DNA from: Actinomyces culturomici
Lineage (GTDB): Bacteria > Actinomycetota > Actinomycetes > Actinomycetales > Actinomycetaceae
DNA length: 64,000 nucleotides
Assembly: GCF_900499005.1 (NCBI RefSeq)
Contig: NZ_LS991316.1
Location: 1,016,496 to 1,080,495, forward strand
Direction: 5' to 3'
Part shown: positions 50,921-62,418 of the stretch, in pieces
How positions within the stretch are numbered: position 1 is the first letter of the stretch
Layout of the letters: every line of letters begins with the position of its first letter
Program-made: the position numbers and the translations under genes
The notes under the pieces: generated by a model
The model's database searches: none
Told to the model about the DNA's origin: nothing
The model's input: the letters and a program-made list of their open reading frames with translations, nothing else

Positions 50921-51412
50921 TCAGAAATTCGAATTGCGGATATCGCGCAGCGCCTTCTTCCGGGTCTTCCGGTCGAGTCGATCGATGTAGATCATCCCGT
51001 CGAGGTGGTCGCACTCGTGCTGCAGGCAGCGGGCCATGAGCTCCTCGCCCTCGACCGTCACCGGCTTCCCGTCGAGGTCGATGCCCTCGACGCGGGCGTA
51101 CCACGCGCGCTCGGTCGGGTACCAGAGCTCGGGGACCGAGAGGCACCCCTCCTCGCCGTCCTGGTACTCGTCCTTCGACAGCTCGACGATGCGCGGGTTG
51201 AGGACGTAGCCGATCTCCCCGTCGATGTTGTACGAGAAGGCCCGCAGGCCGACGCCGATCTGATTCGCGGCGAGTCCGGCGCGCCCGTCCATGTCGACCG
51301 TCTCGAGGAGGTCCTCGACGAGGGCCTTCACCTTCGCGTCGATCGAGGTGATCGGATCGCAGGGGGTGCGCAGGATCGGGTCGCCGATGATGCGGATGTC
51401 GCGAATCGCCAT
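50921..51412 (-). CDS. def: Peptide deformylase
   Basis: A 163-residue metalloenzyme that removes the formyl group from new proteins. All three motifs are present: GLAANQIG (46-53), EEGCLSV with the metal Cys at 90, and QHECDHLDG with the metal His pair and catalytic Glu (131-139). It starts one base after the proS stop, so the two are probably cotranscribed. No methionyl-tRNA formyltransferase gene is next to it. Confidence 0.96.
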   Translation of the reverse strand: MAIRDIRIIGDPILRTPCDPITSIDAKVKALVEDLLETVDMDGRAGLAANQIGVGLRAFSYNIDGEIGYVLNPRIVELSKDEYQDGEEGCLSVPELWYPTERAWYARVEGIDLDGKPVTVEGEELMARCLQHECDHLDGMIYIDRLDRKTRKKALRDIRNSNF

Positions 51413-51413
51413 G

Positions 51414-53222
51414 TCAGTTCCCCCCGAGGAGTCGGGCGCGAGCGGCGAGAACGGCGTCGACCGCCTCCGCGACGGGGAGCTCGACGCGCTCGCCGGTCGC
51501 GCGCTCGCGCACCTCGACGAGCCCGTCGGCGAGGCCGCGGCCCACGACGAGTCCGAGCGGCACGCCGACGAGCTCGAAGTCCTTGAACTTCACGCCGGCG
51601 CTCACCTTGCGGCGATCGTCGAAGAGGACGTCGAGGCCGGCGGCGTCGAGGGCCGCAGCGAGCTCGGACGCCTTCTCGAAGACGGCGTCGTCCTTGCCGG
51701 TCGCGAGGACGTGGACGTCGAAGGGGGCGACGGACGCGGGCCAGGCGAGGCCGGCCTCGTCGTGGTTCGCCTCGGCGAGCGCCGCCATGACGCGCGAGAC
51801 GCCGATGCCGTAGGAGCCCATCGTGACGACGCGGGTCTTCCCGTTCTCGTCCAGGACCGTCAGCCCGAGCGCCTCGGTGTACTTGCGGCCGAGGGCGAAG
51901 ATGTGGCCGAGCTCGATGCCGCGCTCGAGGCGGAGCGGACCCGACCCGTCGGGAGCGGGATCGCCCTCGCGGATCTCGGCGGCCTCGATCGTGCCGTCGG
52001 CCTCGAAGTCGCGTCCCTTGACGAGGTGGAGGACGTGCTGCTTGTCGGCGTTCGCGCCGGTCACCCAGCTCGTCCCGTCGACGACGCGCGGGTCGAGGAG
52101 GTAGCGGACCGAACCGGTCGGCGCCCCGTCCTCGTCGATGACGCGGGCCGGCGAGTTCGGACCGATGACGGCGGGGCCGATGTAGCCGCAGACGAGTTCG
52201 GGATGCCCCTCGAAGTCCTCGTCGGCGGCCATGCGGACCTCGGCGGGCGACACGGAGGCCTCGAGGCGCTTCATGTCGACCTCGCGATCGCCGGGCACGC
52301 CGACGACGAGGAGCTCCTCGGACTCGTCGGGGCGCGTGAGGACGACGACGACGTTCTTCAGAGTGTCGGCGGCCGTCCACGCGCGATCGTCGCGCGGGTA
52401 GCGGTCGTTGAGGAGGTCGACGAGCGTCTCGATCGTCGGGCAGTCCGGGGTGTCGACGACGAGGGCGGCGGGCTCGTTCGAGGCGTCGACCGGCTCGGGC
52501 GCCGGCGTCGTCACGGCCTCGGCGTTCGCCGCGTAGCCGCCCTCGGAGCGGACGAAGGTGTCCTCGCCGATCGCGCTCGGGTGGAGGAACTCCTCGGAGT
52601 GGCTGCCGCCCATCGCGCCCGCCATCGCGTTGACGGGGACGAAGTCGAGTCCGAGCCGGGTGAAGATCCTCTGGTAGGCGCCGCGGTGGGCCATGTACGA
52701 GGCCTCGAGACCCGCGTCGTCGACGTCGAAGGAGTACGAGTCCTTCATGATGAACTGGCGACCGCGGATGATGCCGGCGCGCGGGCGGGCCTCGTCGCGG
52801 TACTTCGTCTGGATCTGGTAGAGCGAGAGCGGGAGATCCTTGTACGAGGAGTACATGTCCTTGACGAGGAGCGTGAACATCTCCTCGTGCGTCGGGGCGA
52901 GGAGGTAGTCGGCGTCCTTGCGGTCCTTGAGGCGGAAGAGCGTCGGGCCGTACTCGTCCCAGCGCTTCGTCGCCTTGTACGGGTCGGCGGGCTGGAGGGC
53001 CGCGAAGTGGACCTCCTGGGAGCCGATCGCGTTCATCTCCTCGCGGATGATCCCCTCGATCTTGTTGAGGGTCGCGAGCCCGAGCGGCAGCCACGTGTAG
53101 ATGCCGGGGGCGGTCCGGCGGATGTAGCCCGCGCGGACGAGGAGCTTGTGGGAATCGACCTCGGCGTCGGCCGGGTCCTCGCGCAGGGTGCGCAGGAAGA
53201 AGGTAGACAGAGTTCTCAGCAC
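51414..53222 (-). CDS. proS: Prolyl-tRNA synthetase (bacterial type)
   Basis: A 602-residue class II synthetase. The catalytic core has the motif 2 region [19 protein letters not shown] and a motif 3 region GSYGIGVSR; a YbaK-like editing insertion lies between (about 225-410), and the C-terminal anticodon domain closes the protein. The GTG at 53222 lies 6 bases after a TACTCT -10 box; GGAG is also near. def follows at once. Confidence 0.96.
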   Translation of the reverse strand: MLRTLSTFFLRTLREDPADAEVDSHKLLVRAGYIRRTAPGIYTWLPLGLATLNKIEGIIREEMNAIGSQEVHFAALQPADPYKATKRWDEYGPTLFRLKDRKDADYLLAPTHEEMFTLLVKDMYSSYKDLPLSLYQIQTKYRDEARPRAGIIRGRQFIMKDSYSFDVDDAGLEASYMAHRGAYQRIFTRLGLDFVPVNAMAGAMGGSHSEEFLHPSAIGEDTFVRSEGGYAANAEAVTTPAPEPVDASNEPAALVVDTPDCPTIETLVDLLNDRYPRDDRAWTAADTLKNVVVVLTRPDESEELLVVGVPGDREVDMKRLEASVSPAEVRMAADEDFEGHPELVCGYIGPAVIGPNSPARVIDEDGAPTGSVRYLLDPRVVDGTSWVTGANADKQHVLHLVKGRDFEADGTIEAAEIREGDPAPDGSGPLRLERGIELGHIFALGRKYTEALGLTVLDENGKTRVVTMGSYGIGVSRVMAALAEANHDEAGLAWPASVAPFDVHVLATGKDDAVFEKASELAAALDAAGLDVLFDDRRKVSAGVKFKDFELVGVPLGLVVGRGLADGLVEVRERATGERVELPVAEAVDAVLAARARLLGGN

Positions 53223-53228
53223 CGCTCC

Positions 53229-53234
53229 AGAGTA
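53229..53234 (-). promoter_or_regulatory. -10 box TACTCT of proS
   Basis: TACTCT on the minus strand, 6 bases before the proS GTG, again fits a leaderless start. Confidence 0.45.
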
Positions 53235-53272
53235 GTGCACGCCCGGATCGGGCGGCGACTCCGGCCGGCGCC

Positions 53273-53722
53273 TCAGGCGACGCGGACTCGCGCGAAGCGG
53301 CGGGCGGCCCATCCCGCGAGTTCGGCCTCGGCGCGCTCCGGGCGGCGACGGTAGAAGCGGATCGCCCGCCACCCGGGGTAGGCCCACCGCGGGAGCTCGT
53401 TGCCGAGGGCGACCCACACGCCGAGGACGAGGACGAGGCCGAAGAGGGCGGCGACGAGGCTCGATTCGAGGATGGGATCGCGTCCGAGAACGATTCTGGC
53501 CGACAGCGCGCCCGCGGCGATCCACGCGGCGCCGACGATCGGGAACGCGGGCCAGATGATCGCCTGGGCCCTCGGAAGCACGGCCGTCGGCGCCCACGGG
53601 TAGAGGCGCTCGAGGGCGATCGTCCGGGTCCTTCTGGTCGGCCCGGCCCACAGCCATGTCCACGCGAGGAGGATCGCGAGCCCCGTGACGACGAGCATCA
53701 CGACTCCGCCCCACTGCCCCAC
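53273..53722 (-). CDS. Small membrane protein of unknown function
   Basis: A 149-residue protein with three likely membrane segments (about 9-27, 58-78 and 88-107) and a basic, Arg-rich C-terminal tail. I do not recognise a family. The GTG at 53722 has a good AAGGAGG site; the much longer open frame upstream is a shadow. It lies 125 bases after the SRPBCC-like gene and 50 bases before proS, all on the same strand. Confidence 0.7.
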   Translation of the reverse strand: MGQWGGVVMLVVTGLAILLAWTWLWAGPTRRTRTIALERLYPWAPTAVLPRAQAIIWPAFPIVGAAWIAAGALSARIVLGRDPILESSLVAALFGLVLVLGVWVALGNELPRWAYPGWRAIRFYRRRPERAEAELAGWAARRFARVRVA

Positions 53723-53847
53723 CGCGGTCCTCCTTCGGACGATGCGAGGGACGTCTTCGCTCCCTCGCGACCCGGCCAGTGTACGCGTCCGGCCCTCGGG
53801 CCCGCTCAGGCGGGTCGGGGGCCGGACGGAGGACCTGCGAGCCGCCT

Positions 53848-54339
53848 TCAGGCTCGGGAGACGGCCGCCCGGATGTCGAGGAGCATCCGCATCGTCGAGA
53901 ACGACTCGGCGGCGAGGATCGCGTAGAGGACGGCATCGGGCGCATCCTCGCGCGAAACGTGCCGCTCGCGCAGGTGGAGGAGGGTCCGTCCGTTGGGCAG
54001 CGGAAGCAGGGCGAGGACGCAGGTGCCGGTCGGCTCCTCGTCGTCGAGTCCGGGCGCGGGCACCCGGAGGATGAGGCACTCGTCCGCCTCCGCCGCGACG
54101 AGCCGGGACTCGTCCTCGTCCTCGAAAGCCGCCTCGAGGACCGACCACACCGCGTGGGCGGGCGCGTCGATCCGGATGCCGCGGTCGACGACGACGGAGG
54201 CGGTCGGGAGGAGGAGGTCGCCCGGCAGCGACACCGCGGCCTCGGAGGCCGTGAGGCCGATCCGCTTGGGGAAGCCGGTGGCGAGGGCGGCGGCTCCGAG
54301 GCCGGCGCCGACGAGCGCGAGGGTGCGCACAGCCTTCAT
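53848..54339 (-). CDS. SRPBCC-like protein with N-terminal hydrophobic segment
   Basis: A 163-residue protein. After a hydrophobic N-terminus (about 5-21) that may be a signal or anchor, the pattern [16 protein letters not shown] resembles the start of START/polyketide-cyclase (SRPBCC) domains, which bind lipids or other hydrophobic ligands. The call is tentative. It begins 11 bases after the ispG stop and has GGGGGAG upstream, so it is probably made with ispG. Confidence 0.6.
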   Translation of the reverse strand: MKAVRTLALVGAGLGAAALATGFPKRIGLTASEAAVSLPGDLLLPTASVVVDRGIRIDAPAHAVWSVLEAAFEDEDESRLVAAEADECLILRVPAPGLDDEEPTGTCVLALLPLPNGRTLLHLRERHVSREDAPDAVLYAILAAESFSTMRMLLDIRAAVSRA

Positions 54340-54350
54340 CGCGCTCCCCC

Positions 54351-55508
<1,158 letters not shown>

Positions 55509-55512
55509 CCGG

Positions 55513-55520
55513 ACATTATC
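55513..55520 (-). promoter_or_regulatory. -10 region GATAATGT of ispG
   Basis: GATAAT (5 of 6 to TATAAT) overlapping TAATGT on the minus strand, 4-6 bases before the ispG GTG. Confidence 0.45.
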
Positions 55521-55611
55521 GCCCAGACGGCTTCCGCCGACCGCACGGGCGCGGCGCCCGGCGCGCCTATTGCCTCACACGCGCCCGGAGACCATGAAGT
55601 GAGCGCGCACG

Positions 55612-55617
55612 TAAACT
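55612..55617 (+). promoter_or_regulatory. -10 box TAAACT of the aldo/keto reductase gene
   Basis: TAAACT would start the mRNA near 55624, leaving a leader with GAAGGAG 4 bases before the ATG at 55651. Confidence 0.4.
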
Positions 55618-55650
55618 GGGGCGACGGCACCGCGAACTCGAAGGAGAGAC

Positions 55651-56643
55651 ATGGAATCGCGCGCACTCGGATCGACGGGGCGGAGCGCCTCGGTCATCGG
55701 CATCGGCACCTGGCAGCTCGGCACCGACTGGGGAGACGTCACCGAGGAATCGGCCGCGGCCCTCCTCGACGCCTCGCTCGACGCGGGCGTCACCCTCATC
55801 GACACGGCGGACGTCTACGGCGACGGGCGCTCCGAGGGCATCATCGGCGCCCACCTCGAGACGCTCGAGGGCGAGCGCCCCTTCGTCGCGACGAAGATGG
55901 GGCGGCGCGTGCCCCAGCTCGCCGAGAACTACACGCCCGAGGCGATGCGCGCGTGGAACGACCGGTCGCGCTCCCTCCTGCGGGTCGAGGCGCTCGACCT
56001 CGTCCAGCTCCACTGCCCGCCGACCGAGGTCCTCGCCGATCCCGCGACCTGGGACGAGCTGCGCCGCATGCGCGACGAGGGACGGATCCGCGCCTTCGGC
56101 GCATCGGTCGAGACCTGCGAGCAGGCGCTCATCGCGATGGACCACGGCGCGCAGACCATCCAGATCATCCTCAACGTCTTCCGCCGCAAGCCCCTCGAAG
56201 AGGTGCTCCCCCGCGCCGCCGAGCAGGGCGTCGGGATCATCGCGCGCGTCCCCCTCGCCTCCGGCCTCCTCTCGGGCCGCTACACCCGCGAGACGACCTT
56301 CGCCCCCGGCGATCACCGCACGTACAACCGCGACGGCTCGGCCTTCGACGTCGGCGAGACCTTCTCCGGCGTCCCCTTCGAGGTCGGCGTCGACGCGGCC
56401 GCCGAGTTCACGGGCCTGTGCGCCGACCTCGGCCCCGCTGGCGCCACCCCCGCGCAGATCGCCCTCAAGTGGATCGTCGACCGGCCGGGCGTGACGACGG
56501 TGATCCCCGGGGCGCGGGACGTGGCCCAGGCCCGCGCGAACGCCGCCGCGGCCGACCTCCCCCACCTGTCCGACGCGCTCGAGAACGCCCTCGAGGCGCT
56601 CTACGACGACCGCATCCGGGAGCACGTCCACTCGAGGTGGTGA
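55651..56643 (+). CDS. Aldo/keto reductase
   Basis: A 330-residue NADPH-dependent oxidoreductase with a TIM-barrel fold. The catalytic set is visible as Asp and Tyr in DTADVYG (about 50-56), Lys in ATKMG and His in QLHCPP. ALKWIVDRPGVTTVIPGA near the C-terminus is the usual cofactor region. Substrate unknown. It is the only plus-strand gene between 50 and 64 kb and interrupts the ispG-rseP-dxr neighbourhood, so it may be a later insertion. Confidence 0.9.
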   Translation: MESRALGSTGRSASVIGIGTWQLGTDWGDVTEESAAALLDASLDAGVTLIDTADVYGDGRSEGIIGAHLETLEGERPFVATKMGRRVPQLAENYTPEAMRAWNDRSRSLLRVEALDLVQLHCPPTEVLADPATWDELRRMRDEGRIRAFGASVETCEQALIAMDHGAQTIQIILNVFRRKPLEEVLPRAAEQGVGIIARVPLASGLLSGRYTRETTFAPGDHRTYNRDGSAFDVGETFSGVPFEVGVDAAAEFTGLCADLGPAGATPAQIALKWIVDRPGVTTVIPGARDVAQARANAAAADLPHLSDALENALEALYDDRIREHVHSRW

Positions 56644-56654
56644 CCCCGTCGACA

Positions 56655-56688
56655 CCGAGGGCCCCGACCGCGCGGTCGAGGCCCTCGG
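56655..56688. terminator. Bidirectional terminator between the reductase and rseP
   Basis: CCGAGGGCC pairs with GGCCCTCGG, and inside GACCGC pairs with GCGGTC. The two genes converge on it (stops at 56643 and 56708). Confidence 0.75.
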
Positions 56689-56707
56689 CATTCGGGGGGT
56701 GCGCGGA

Positions 56708-57943
56708 CTACCGGAGCGCGATGGGCCTCACGAGGTCGGCGACGACGAGGAGCAGCGTCATCGCGACGAGGAGCGCGCCGACCGTCCACGTGAGCGGCAT
56801 GAGCCTCGCCGTGTCGACGGGACCGGGATCGGGGCGCCCGCGCAGGCGGGCGATTCCAGAGCGCGCGCCCTCCACGAGCGCGCCGGCGATGTGCCCGCCG
56901 TCGAGCGGCGGGAGCGGGATGAGGTTGAACAGCCCGAGCGCCATGTTGAGCGAGGCGAGGAGCGAGAGGAGCACGGCGATGGTCTGGCGCGCGTCGGAGA
57001 TGCCGAGCGCCGCCGAGTCGCCCGTCACCTCGCCGGCGATCCGGCCGACGCCGACGATCGAGACGAGGCCGTTGCCGTCGCGCGGCGCGCCGGTGACGAG
57101 CGACACGGCGACGTCCCACAGTCCCATCGGGAACCGGACGAGCGCCGCCCCCGTTCCCGCGGCGATCGCGCCGTAGGCCGAGAGGATCTGCGAGGCCGAG
57201 GCGGGCCGGTACTCGACTGCGGCGGCGACGCCGATGAGGCGCGCCCCGTCCGCGCCCTCGACCGGCGTCACCCGGGTCGTCCGCACCGCGCCGCCGCGCG
57301 AGTATCCGATCTCGACCCCGCCGCTCGACGCGGCGACCGCCGCCTGGAGTTCGGACCACTGAGTGATCGGGGCGCCATCGACCGACACGATGAGGTCGCC
57401 CGCCTCGAGACCCGCCGCGGCGGCCGGCGATTGCGCGCCTCCGGAGGAGGTCTCGAGCGTCGGGGAGACCGAGGCGAGCTCCAGCGTCGCCGTCGGCGAA
57501 CCGATCCCGGCCATCGCGACGACGAGGAGCACGAGTGCGAGGACGAGGTTGACCGCGGGGCCGCCCGCCATGACGATCGCCTTGCGCCACCACGCGAGCC
57601 GGTAGAACGCGTGGTCCTCGAGGCCCGAGGGGATCTCCTCGGCGCTCGCGATCCTCGCTTCCTCCGCCAGGGTCGGCCGCCCCGTCCTCGTCAGTCGACG
57701 ACGGTTCGGAGCGCCGGGGGCGAACATCCCGAGGATGCGGACGTAGCCGCCGAGCGGGAGGGCGCGCAGAACGACCTCGGTCGCTCCCGCGCGCCATTTC
57801 CTGAGGGCCGGTCCGAAGCCGATCGCGTATTCGGGGACGAGGGCGCCGAAGCGCTTCGCGGGGACGAGGTGTCCGAGCTCGTGGAGGCCGACCGAGACGA
57901 CGAGGCCGACGACGATCGCGAGGATGCCGAGGAGCGAGGTCAC
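56708..57943 (-). CDS. rseP: RseP-type site-2 intramembrane metalloprotease
   Basis: A 411-residue membrane protease with HELGH in the first membrane segment (about 20-24), one PDZ domain in the middle (about 170-250) and LFNLIPLPPLDGGH in the last third, which supplies the metal Asp. It cuts anti-sigma factors and similar membrane proteins after a first cleavage. The GTG at 57943 overlaps the dxr stop (GTGA). The neighbourhood dxr-rseP-ispG matches mycobacterial Rv2870c-Rv2868c. Confidence 0.92.
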   Translation of the reverse strand: MTSLLGILAIVVGLVVSVGLHELGHLVPAKRFGALVPEYAIGFGPALRKWRAGATEVVLRALPLGGYVRILGMFAPGAPNRRRLTRTGRPTLAEEARIASAEEIPSGLEDHAFYRLAWWRKAIVMAGGPAVNLVLALVLLVVAMAGIGSPTATLELASVSPTLETSSGGAQSPAAAAGLEAGDLIVSVDGAPITQWSELQAAVAASSGGVEIGYSRGGAVRTTRVTPVEGADGARLIGVAAAVEYRPASASQILSAYGAIAAGTGAALVRFPMGLWDVAVSLVTGAPRDGNGLVSIVGVGRIAGEVTGDSAALGISDARQTIAVLLSLLASLNMALGLFNLIPLPPLDGGHIAGALVEGARSGIARLRGRPDPGPVDTARLMPLTWTVGALLVAMTLLLVVADLVRPIALR

Positions 57944-59160
57944 CGGCGGCTCGCCCGATCGACCGCCTCCTGCGCGCGGGCGCGCGCCCATTGCTGAACG
58001 CCCTCGATGTCCTCGAGCGTCGGGTCCGCGATCCCCTCATGGGCGCCGACGACGTCGCGGAGGGTGTCGACGATTCCGAGCCAGGACAGGGCGCCTCCGA
58101 CGAAGGCGTCGACGAGGACCTCGTTCGCGGCGTTGAAGACGGCCGGGTGGGTCGCCGAGGCGGCGACGGCCTCGCGCGCGAGGTTGACGGCGGGGAAGGT
58201 CGCGTCGTCGATCGGCTCGAAGGTCCACGACTGGGCGTCCGCCCACGTGAGGGGCTTCTCGACGTGCGGGAGGCGCTCCGGCCACGAGAGGCCGAGGGCG
58301 ATCGGCAGCCGCATGTCCGGGGGCGAGGCCTGGAGGGTCGTCGCCCCGTCGATCCACGTCACCATCGAATGGACGATCGACTGCGGGTGGACGGTCGTCA
58401 GCACGTGCTCGGGCGCGACGTCGAAGAGCAGGTGCGCCTCGATGAGCTCGAGGCCCTTGTTGACGAGGGTCGAGGAGTTGATCGTCACGACCGGCCCCAT
58501 ATTCCACGTCGGGTGGGCGAGGGCCTGAGCGGGCGCGACGTCGGCGAGCTGAGCGCGCGTCCTGCCGCGGAACGGGCCGCCGGAAGCCGTGAGGACGAGG
58601 TCGGCGACCTCCGTCCGACCGGTGACGACCGGCGAGGTGAGGCCCATCTCGTGGACGCCGGAGGCGAGGGCCTGGGCGATCGCGGAGTGCTCGGAGTCGA
58701 CGGGAACGATCTGACCCGGGCGAAGGGCCGCCTTGCGGACGAGGTGCCCGCCGACGACGAGCGACTCCTTGTTCGCGAGGGCGAGGGTCGCGCCCGATTC
58801 CAATGCGGCGAGCGTCGGATGGAGACCCACTCCCCCGGTGATGCCGTTGAGGACGACCCCGTTCGGCGCGACCGCCGCGACCCGCGTCGCGGCGTCCGGG
58901 CCCTCGAGGATCTCCGGTAGGGCAGTCCCGGGGTCGAGGGCGCGGATCGCGCTCACGAGGTCGGAGCCGTGATGCGAGGCGAGGGCGACGATCGGAACGG
59001 CGAATTCGACGACCTGGGCCGCGAGCAGATCGAGGTGCGCGCCTCCGGCGGCGAGCGCCGCGATGCGGAACCGGCCGGGGTTCCGGCGCACGACATCGAG
59101 GGCCTGCGTGCCGATCGATCCGGTGGAGCCGAGGACGACGACGGGGACGAGCGCGCTCAT
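57940..59160 (-). CDS. dxr: 1-deoxy-D-xylulose 5-phosphate reductoisomerase
   Basis: A 406-residue NADPH enzyme for the second step of the methylerythritol-phosphate pathway. The NADPH motif is GSTGSIGTQ (about 11-19), with ALANKES, PVDSEHSA and MGPVVTINSSTLVNKGLE forming the metal and substrate site. It lies 10 bases after the DivIVA-like gene and overlaps rseP. It is the target of fosmidomycin in other bacteria. Confidence 0.97.
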   Translation of the reverse strand: MSALVPVVVLGSTGSIGTQALDVVRRNPGRFRIAALAAGGAHLDLLAAQVVEFAVPIVALASHHGSDLVSAIRALDPGTALPEILEGPDAATRVAAVAPNGVVLNGITGGVGLHPTLAALESGATLALANKESLVVGGHLVRKAALRPGQIVPVDSEHSAIAQALASGVHEMGLTSPVVTGRTEVADLVLTASGGPFRGRTRAQLADVAPAQALAHPTWNMGPVVTINSSTLVNKGLELIEAHLLFDVAPEHVLTTVHPQSIVHSMVTWIDGATTLQASPPDMRLPIALGLSWPERLPHVEKPLTWADAQSWTFEPIDDATFPAVNLAREAVAASATHPAVFNAANEVLVDAFVGGALSWLGIVDTLRDVVGAHEGIADPTLEDIEGVQQWARARAQEAVDRASRR

Positions 59161-59170
59161 GCGATCGGGC

Positions 59171-59722
59171 TCACTCGACGGCGAGGAGGATCTCGACGGC
59201 GCGGCCGAGATAGGCGTCGACCGGGCCCTCGGCGTACGCCTTCTTCCCGCGGGCGGGCTGGAAGACGGCGAGACGGACCTCGTCGACGCGGAGCGGCCGC
59301 CCCTCGTCGAAGTAGGCGGCGAGCCGATCGAGCAGGTCGTCGACGGCGACCGCGTCGTAGCCGCGGCCGGACTCGGGCCGCGCGAAGCGCTCGCCGCGGG
59401 GGCGCAGAAGGCGCTCGTAGAGGGTCGTCGCGCGATCCGCGACCTTCTCGAGCCAGGCGGACTCGCCGTTGACGGCGACGTGATCCGCGCGGTCGCGCTG
59501 GACGAAGGCCGCCTCGAGACGATTCATCGCCGCGTCGACCGCATCGATCCGGTACCCGGCGCGCTTGAGCGGGAAGGTCGCCTGACGGACCTGCTGGGCG
59601 GAGAACTGCTCGGCGGGAACCCCGCCCTCGTACGCCCGCCGGGCGTCGTCGAAGAAGGTGTCCACGCGCTCGGGCGCGTAGCCGTGCCGCCAGAAGCTCA
59701 CCCTGGGGAAAGCGTCGCTCAT
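59171..59722 (-). CDS. DivIVA-domain-like protein
   Basis: A 183-residue protein with two or more copies of a short DivIVA-type pattern: [20 protein letters not shown] near the start and [18 protein letters not shown] in the second half, with weaker forms at [12 protein letters not shown] and [12 protein letters not shown]. DivIVA proteins mark cell poles and division sites through coiled coils; this one lacks a long coiled coil, so a direct polar role is uncertain. Its ATG overlaps the rlmN stop (ATGA). Confidence 0.75.
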   Translation of the reverse strand: MSDAFPRVSFWRHGYAPERVDTFFDDARRAYEGGVPAEQFSAQQVRQATFPLKRAGYRIDAVDAAMNRLEAAFVQRDRADHVAVNGESAWLEKVADRATTLYERLLRPRGERFARPESGRGYDAVAVDDLLDRLAAYFDEGRPLRVDEVRLAVFQPARGKKAYAEGPVDAYLGRAVEILLAVE

Positions 59723-60954
59723 CGAGTCTCCTGCTCCGTTCGTTCGAGGTGCCGATTCCGCTTCGCGTTCGCGTCCCGCACCGCCGTCGCGAGCTGTCCG
59801 CACGCGCCGTCGATGTCGGAGCCGCGGGTGTCGCGGATCGATGTCGATATCCCATTGTCGCGCAGGGTCTTCACGAAGGCGTCCTGCGCGCGCCGTGTCG
59901 AGGCCGTCCAGATCGTACCCGGTGTCGGGTTGAGCGGGATCGGGTTGACGTGCGCCCACCCGCGCCCGCGGGCGTTGAGCTCGTCGGCGAGGAGCTTCGC
60001 TCGGCGCACCTGGTCGTTCATGTCCTTGATGAGCGCGTACTCGATGGAGACACGCCGCCCGGTCGCGACGAAGTACCGGCGCGCGGCGTCGAGGAGCTCG
60101 CCGACCTTCCACCGCGAGTTGATGGGGATGAGGTCGTCGCGCAGATCGTCGTCGGGCGCGTGGAGCGACACCGCGAGGGTGACGGGCAGTCCCTCCCCCG
60201 CGAGCTTGTCGATCGCGGGGACGAGGCCGACGGTCGAGACCGTCACGTTGCGCGCCGACATGCCGAAGCCCTCCGGGGAGGGATCGATAAGGCGGTGAAG
60301 GGCCCCGACGACCGCGCGGTAATTCGCGAGGGGCTCCCCCATGCCCATGAAGACGACATTGCTCAAGCGGGTCGGGCCGCCCTCGAGAGCGCCGTCGCGG
60401 CACGCGGCCTGGGCCTGGCGGACCTGATCGATGATCTCGGCCGTCGAGAGGTTGCGCGTGAGGCCCATCTGACCGGTCGCGCAGAAAGGGCACGCCATGC
60501 CGCAGCCCGCCTGCGAGGAGACGCACAGCGTCGTCCGTTCGGGGTAGCGCATGAGGACGGATTCGACGCTCGCGCCGTCGAAGAGGCGCCACAGGTGCTT
60601 GAGGGTGAGGCCCTGATCGGCGCGCTGGACGACGACCTCGGTGACGAGCTCGGGAAGGAGCGCCGTGCGCACCGCCTCGCGCATCGAGGCGGGTAGGTCC
60701 GTCATCTTCTCCGGGTCGGCGGTGAAACGGTCGAAGTAGTGGCGCGAGAGCTGATCGGCGCGGAAGGCCGGCAAGCCGAGGTCCTTGAGAAACTCCTTGC
60801 GCCCCGCGAGATCGAGGTCGGCGAGGTGCGCGGGGGCCTTCCCCCTCCGGTGCGGGGCGAACGAGAGGACCGGCTTCGCGTCGGGGCTCGTCGCGCCCTC
60901 GGGCGCCTGGTCGGTCGGGCGGACCTCGCGGCGCGCGACGTGTTCGAGGGTCAT
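59719..60954 (-). CDS. rlmN: 23S rRNA/tRNA adenine-C2 methyltransferase RlmN
   Basis: A 411-residue radical-SAM methyltransferase that methylates A2503 of 23S rRNA and A37 of some tRNAs. The cluster motif is CGMACPFC; a catalytic Cys lies in the C-terminal [11 protein letters not shown], and GMGEPLANY is the SAM-binding stretch. The N-terminal helical accessory domain is present (about 30-110). It overlaps cdsA and the DivIVA-like gene by 4 bases each. Confidence 0.95.
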   Translation of the reverse strand: MTLEHVARREVRPTDQAPEGATSPDAKPVLSFAPHRRGKAPAHLADLDLAGRKEFLKDLGLPAFRADQLSRHYFDRFTADPEKMTDLPASMREAVRTALLPELVTEVVVQRADQGLTLKHLWRLFDGASVESVLMRYPERTTLCVSSQAGCGMACPFCATGQMGLTRNLSTAEIIDQVRQAQAACRDGALEGGPTRLSNVVFMGMGEPLANYRAVVGALHRLIDPSPEGFGMSARNVTVSTVGLVPAIDKLAGEGLPVTLAVSLHAPDDDLRDDLIPINSRWKVGELLDAARRYFVATGRRVSIEYALIKDMNDQVRRAKLLADELNARGRGWAHVNPIPLNPTPGTIWTASTRRAQDAFVKTLRDNGISTSIRDTRGSDIDGACGQLATAVRDANAKRNRHLERTEQETR

Positions 60955-61847
60955 CGCGGGCCTCCCAGCGTCCACGTGAAGATGAGGTGCATGAGCGGGG
61001 CCACCATGAGGAGCGCGTCGAGGCGATCGAGGAGGCCGCCGTGGCCCGGAAGGATCTCGGACATGTCCTTGAGGCCGACCTCGCGCTTGATGAGCGACTC
61101 GGTGAGATCGCCGAGCGTCCCGACGACGCACGCGCCGAGGCCGGCGAGCGCGCCCCACCACCAGCGCGATCCGAGCACCGGGAAGGCGAGGGTGCCGACG
61201 AGCACCGCCGCGACGACCGACCCGGCGAACCCCTCCCATGACTTCTTCGGGGAGAGGCGCGGGGCCATCGGGTGCTTCCCGAAGAGGACGCCGGCGGCCC
61301 ATCCGCCCGTGTCGTTCGCAACGACGAGCGCGATGAAGAGGAGGACCACCCACGGACTCCGGAAGTCCTTCACCATGAGGACGACGAAGGACGCGAGGAA
61401 GGGGACGTACACCGCCGCGAAGACGGAGGAGACGACGTCGACGATCCGGCCCTTCGGCTCGGGGTCGAGGATCCTCCACGCGACGCACGCGAAAAGGGTC
61501 GCGTAGAGGGCGAAGAGGAGGGCCTCCGGCCCGAGCGTCCACGCGCAGGTGAGCATGCCGACCGCGCCGACGTAGAGCGGCGCCAACGTGAGGGACGCCC
61601 CGAGACGCGCGAAGGCGCCGCCGAGCTCCCAGAGCGCGCCGAGGGCGAGCAGCCCGACGACGACGACGAAGAGCGGCTGCGCGTAGAAGAGCGGAAGACC
61701 GACCGCGGCGACGAGCACGACGCCCGTCGCCACGGCCGCGGGCAGGTTGCGGCCCGCCCGGCCGGACGCCTTGAGGGGCTTCCCCTGCCGGGTCGGACCC
61801 GGGTGGAGGATCCGACCGAGCGGTGAGGGGGAATCCATGGGCGTCAC
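60951..61847 (-). CDS. cdsA: Phosphatidate cytidylyltransferase
   Basis: A 298-residue membrane enzyme with about eight membrane segments that makes CDP-diacylglycerol, the precursor for the phosphatidylinositol-phosphate synthase at 13 kb. The signature is [12 protein letters not shown] followed by [10 protein letters not shown] and the [17 protein letters not shown] motif. The GTG at 61847 overlaps the frr stop; an ATG at 61838 is the alternative start. Confidence 0.94.
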   Translation of the reverse strand: MTPMDSPSPLGRILHPGPTRQGKPLKASGRAGRNLPAAVATGVVLVAAVGLPLFYAQPLFVVVVGLLALGALWELGGAFARLGASLTLAPLYVGAVGMLTCAWTLGPEALLFALYATLFACVAWRILDPEPKGRIVDVVSSVFAAVYVPFLASFVVLMVKDFRSPWVVLLFIALVVANDTGGWAAGVLFGKHPMAPRLSPKKSWEGFAGSVVAAVLVGTLAFPVLGSRWWWGALAGLGACVVGTLGDLTESLIKREVGLKDMSEILPGHGGLLDRLDALLMVAPLMHLIFTWTLGGPR

Positions 61848-62401
61848 AGCGTGAGGAGTTCGCTTTCCTTCGTCGCGAGGAGCTTGTCGATGTGGTCGAC
61901 GTGCGACTTCGTGAGGGACTCGAGGGACTTCTCGGCGCGATCGACCTCGTCCTCTCCGGCCTCGCCCTCCTTCTTCATCTTGTCGAGCGACTCCTTCGCC
62001 TTGCGGCGGATGTTGCGCACGGCGACGCGGGCGTCCTCGGCCTTGGTCTTCGCGAGCTTGACGTACTCGCGGCGACGCTCCTCTGTGAGGGCGGGCAGGA
62101 CGACGCGGATGACGTTGCCGTCGTCGGTCGGGTTGACGCCGAGATCCGACTCGCGGAGGGTCTTGAGGATCTCCTGCGTCGCGGTCCGGTCGAAGGGAGA
62201 GATGAGGACCGTACGGGCCTCGGGGATCTGGAAGGAGGCGAGCTGCTGCATGGGCGTCGGCGCCCCGTAGTAGTCGACGAGGAGCTTGTCGAACATGCCG
62301 GAGTTCGCGCGGCCCGTCCGGATGTTCCCGAACTCGCCGGACGCGGCCTCGACGGCGCGGTCCATCTTGTCCTCGGCCTCGAGGAGAATGTCATCGATCA
62401 C
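61844..62401 (-). CDS. frr: Ribosome recycling factor
   Basis: A 185-residue factor that, with EF-G, splits ribosomes after termination. It has the typical [10 protein letters not shown] near residue 23-32, [12 protein letters not shown], and the long three-helix bundle with [15 protein letters not shown]. The GTG start has AAGGAG upstream. It belongs to the tsf-pyrH-frr group. Confidence 0.97.
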   Translation of the reverse strand: MIDDILLEAEDKMDRAVEAASGEFGNIRTGRANSGMFDKLLVDYYGAPTPMQQLASFQIPEARTVLISPFDRTATQEILKTLRESDLGVNPTDDGNVIRVVLPALTEERRREYVKLAKTKAEDARVAVRNIRRKAKESLDKMKKEGEAGEDEVDRAEKSLESLTKSHVDHIDKLLATKESELLTL

Positions 62402-62418
62402 TGGTGGCTCCTTGGTGT

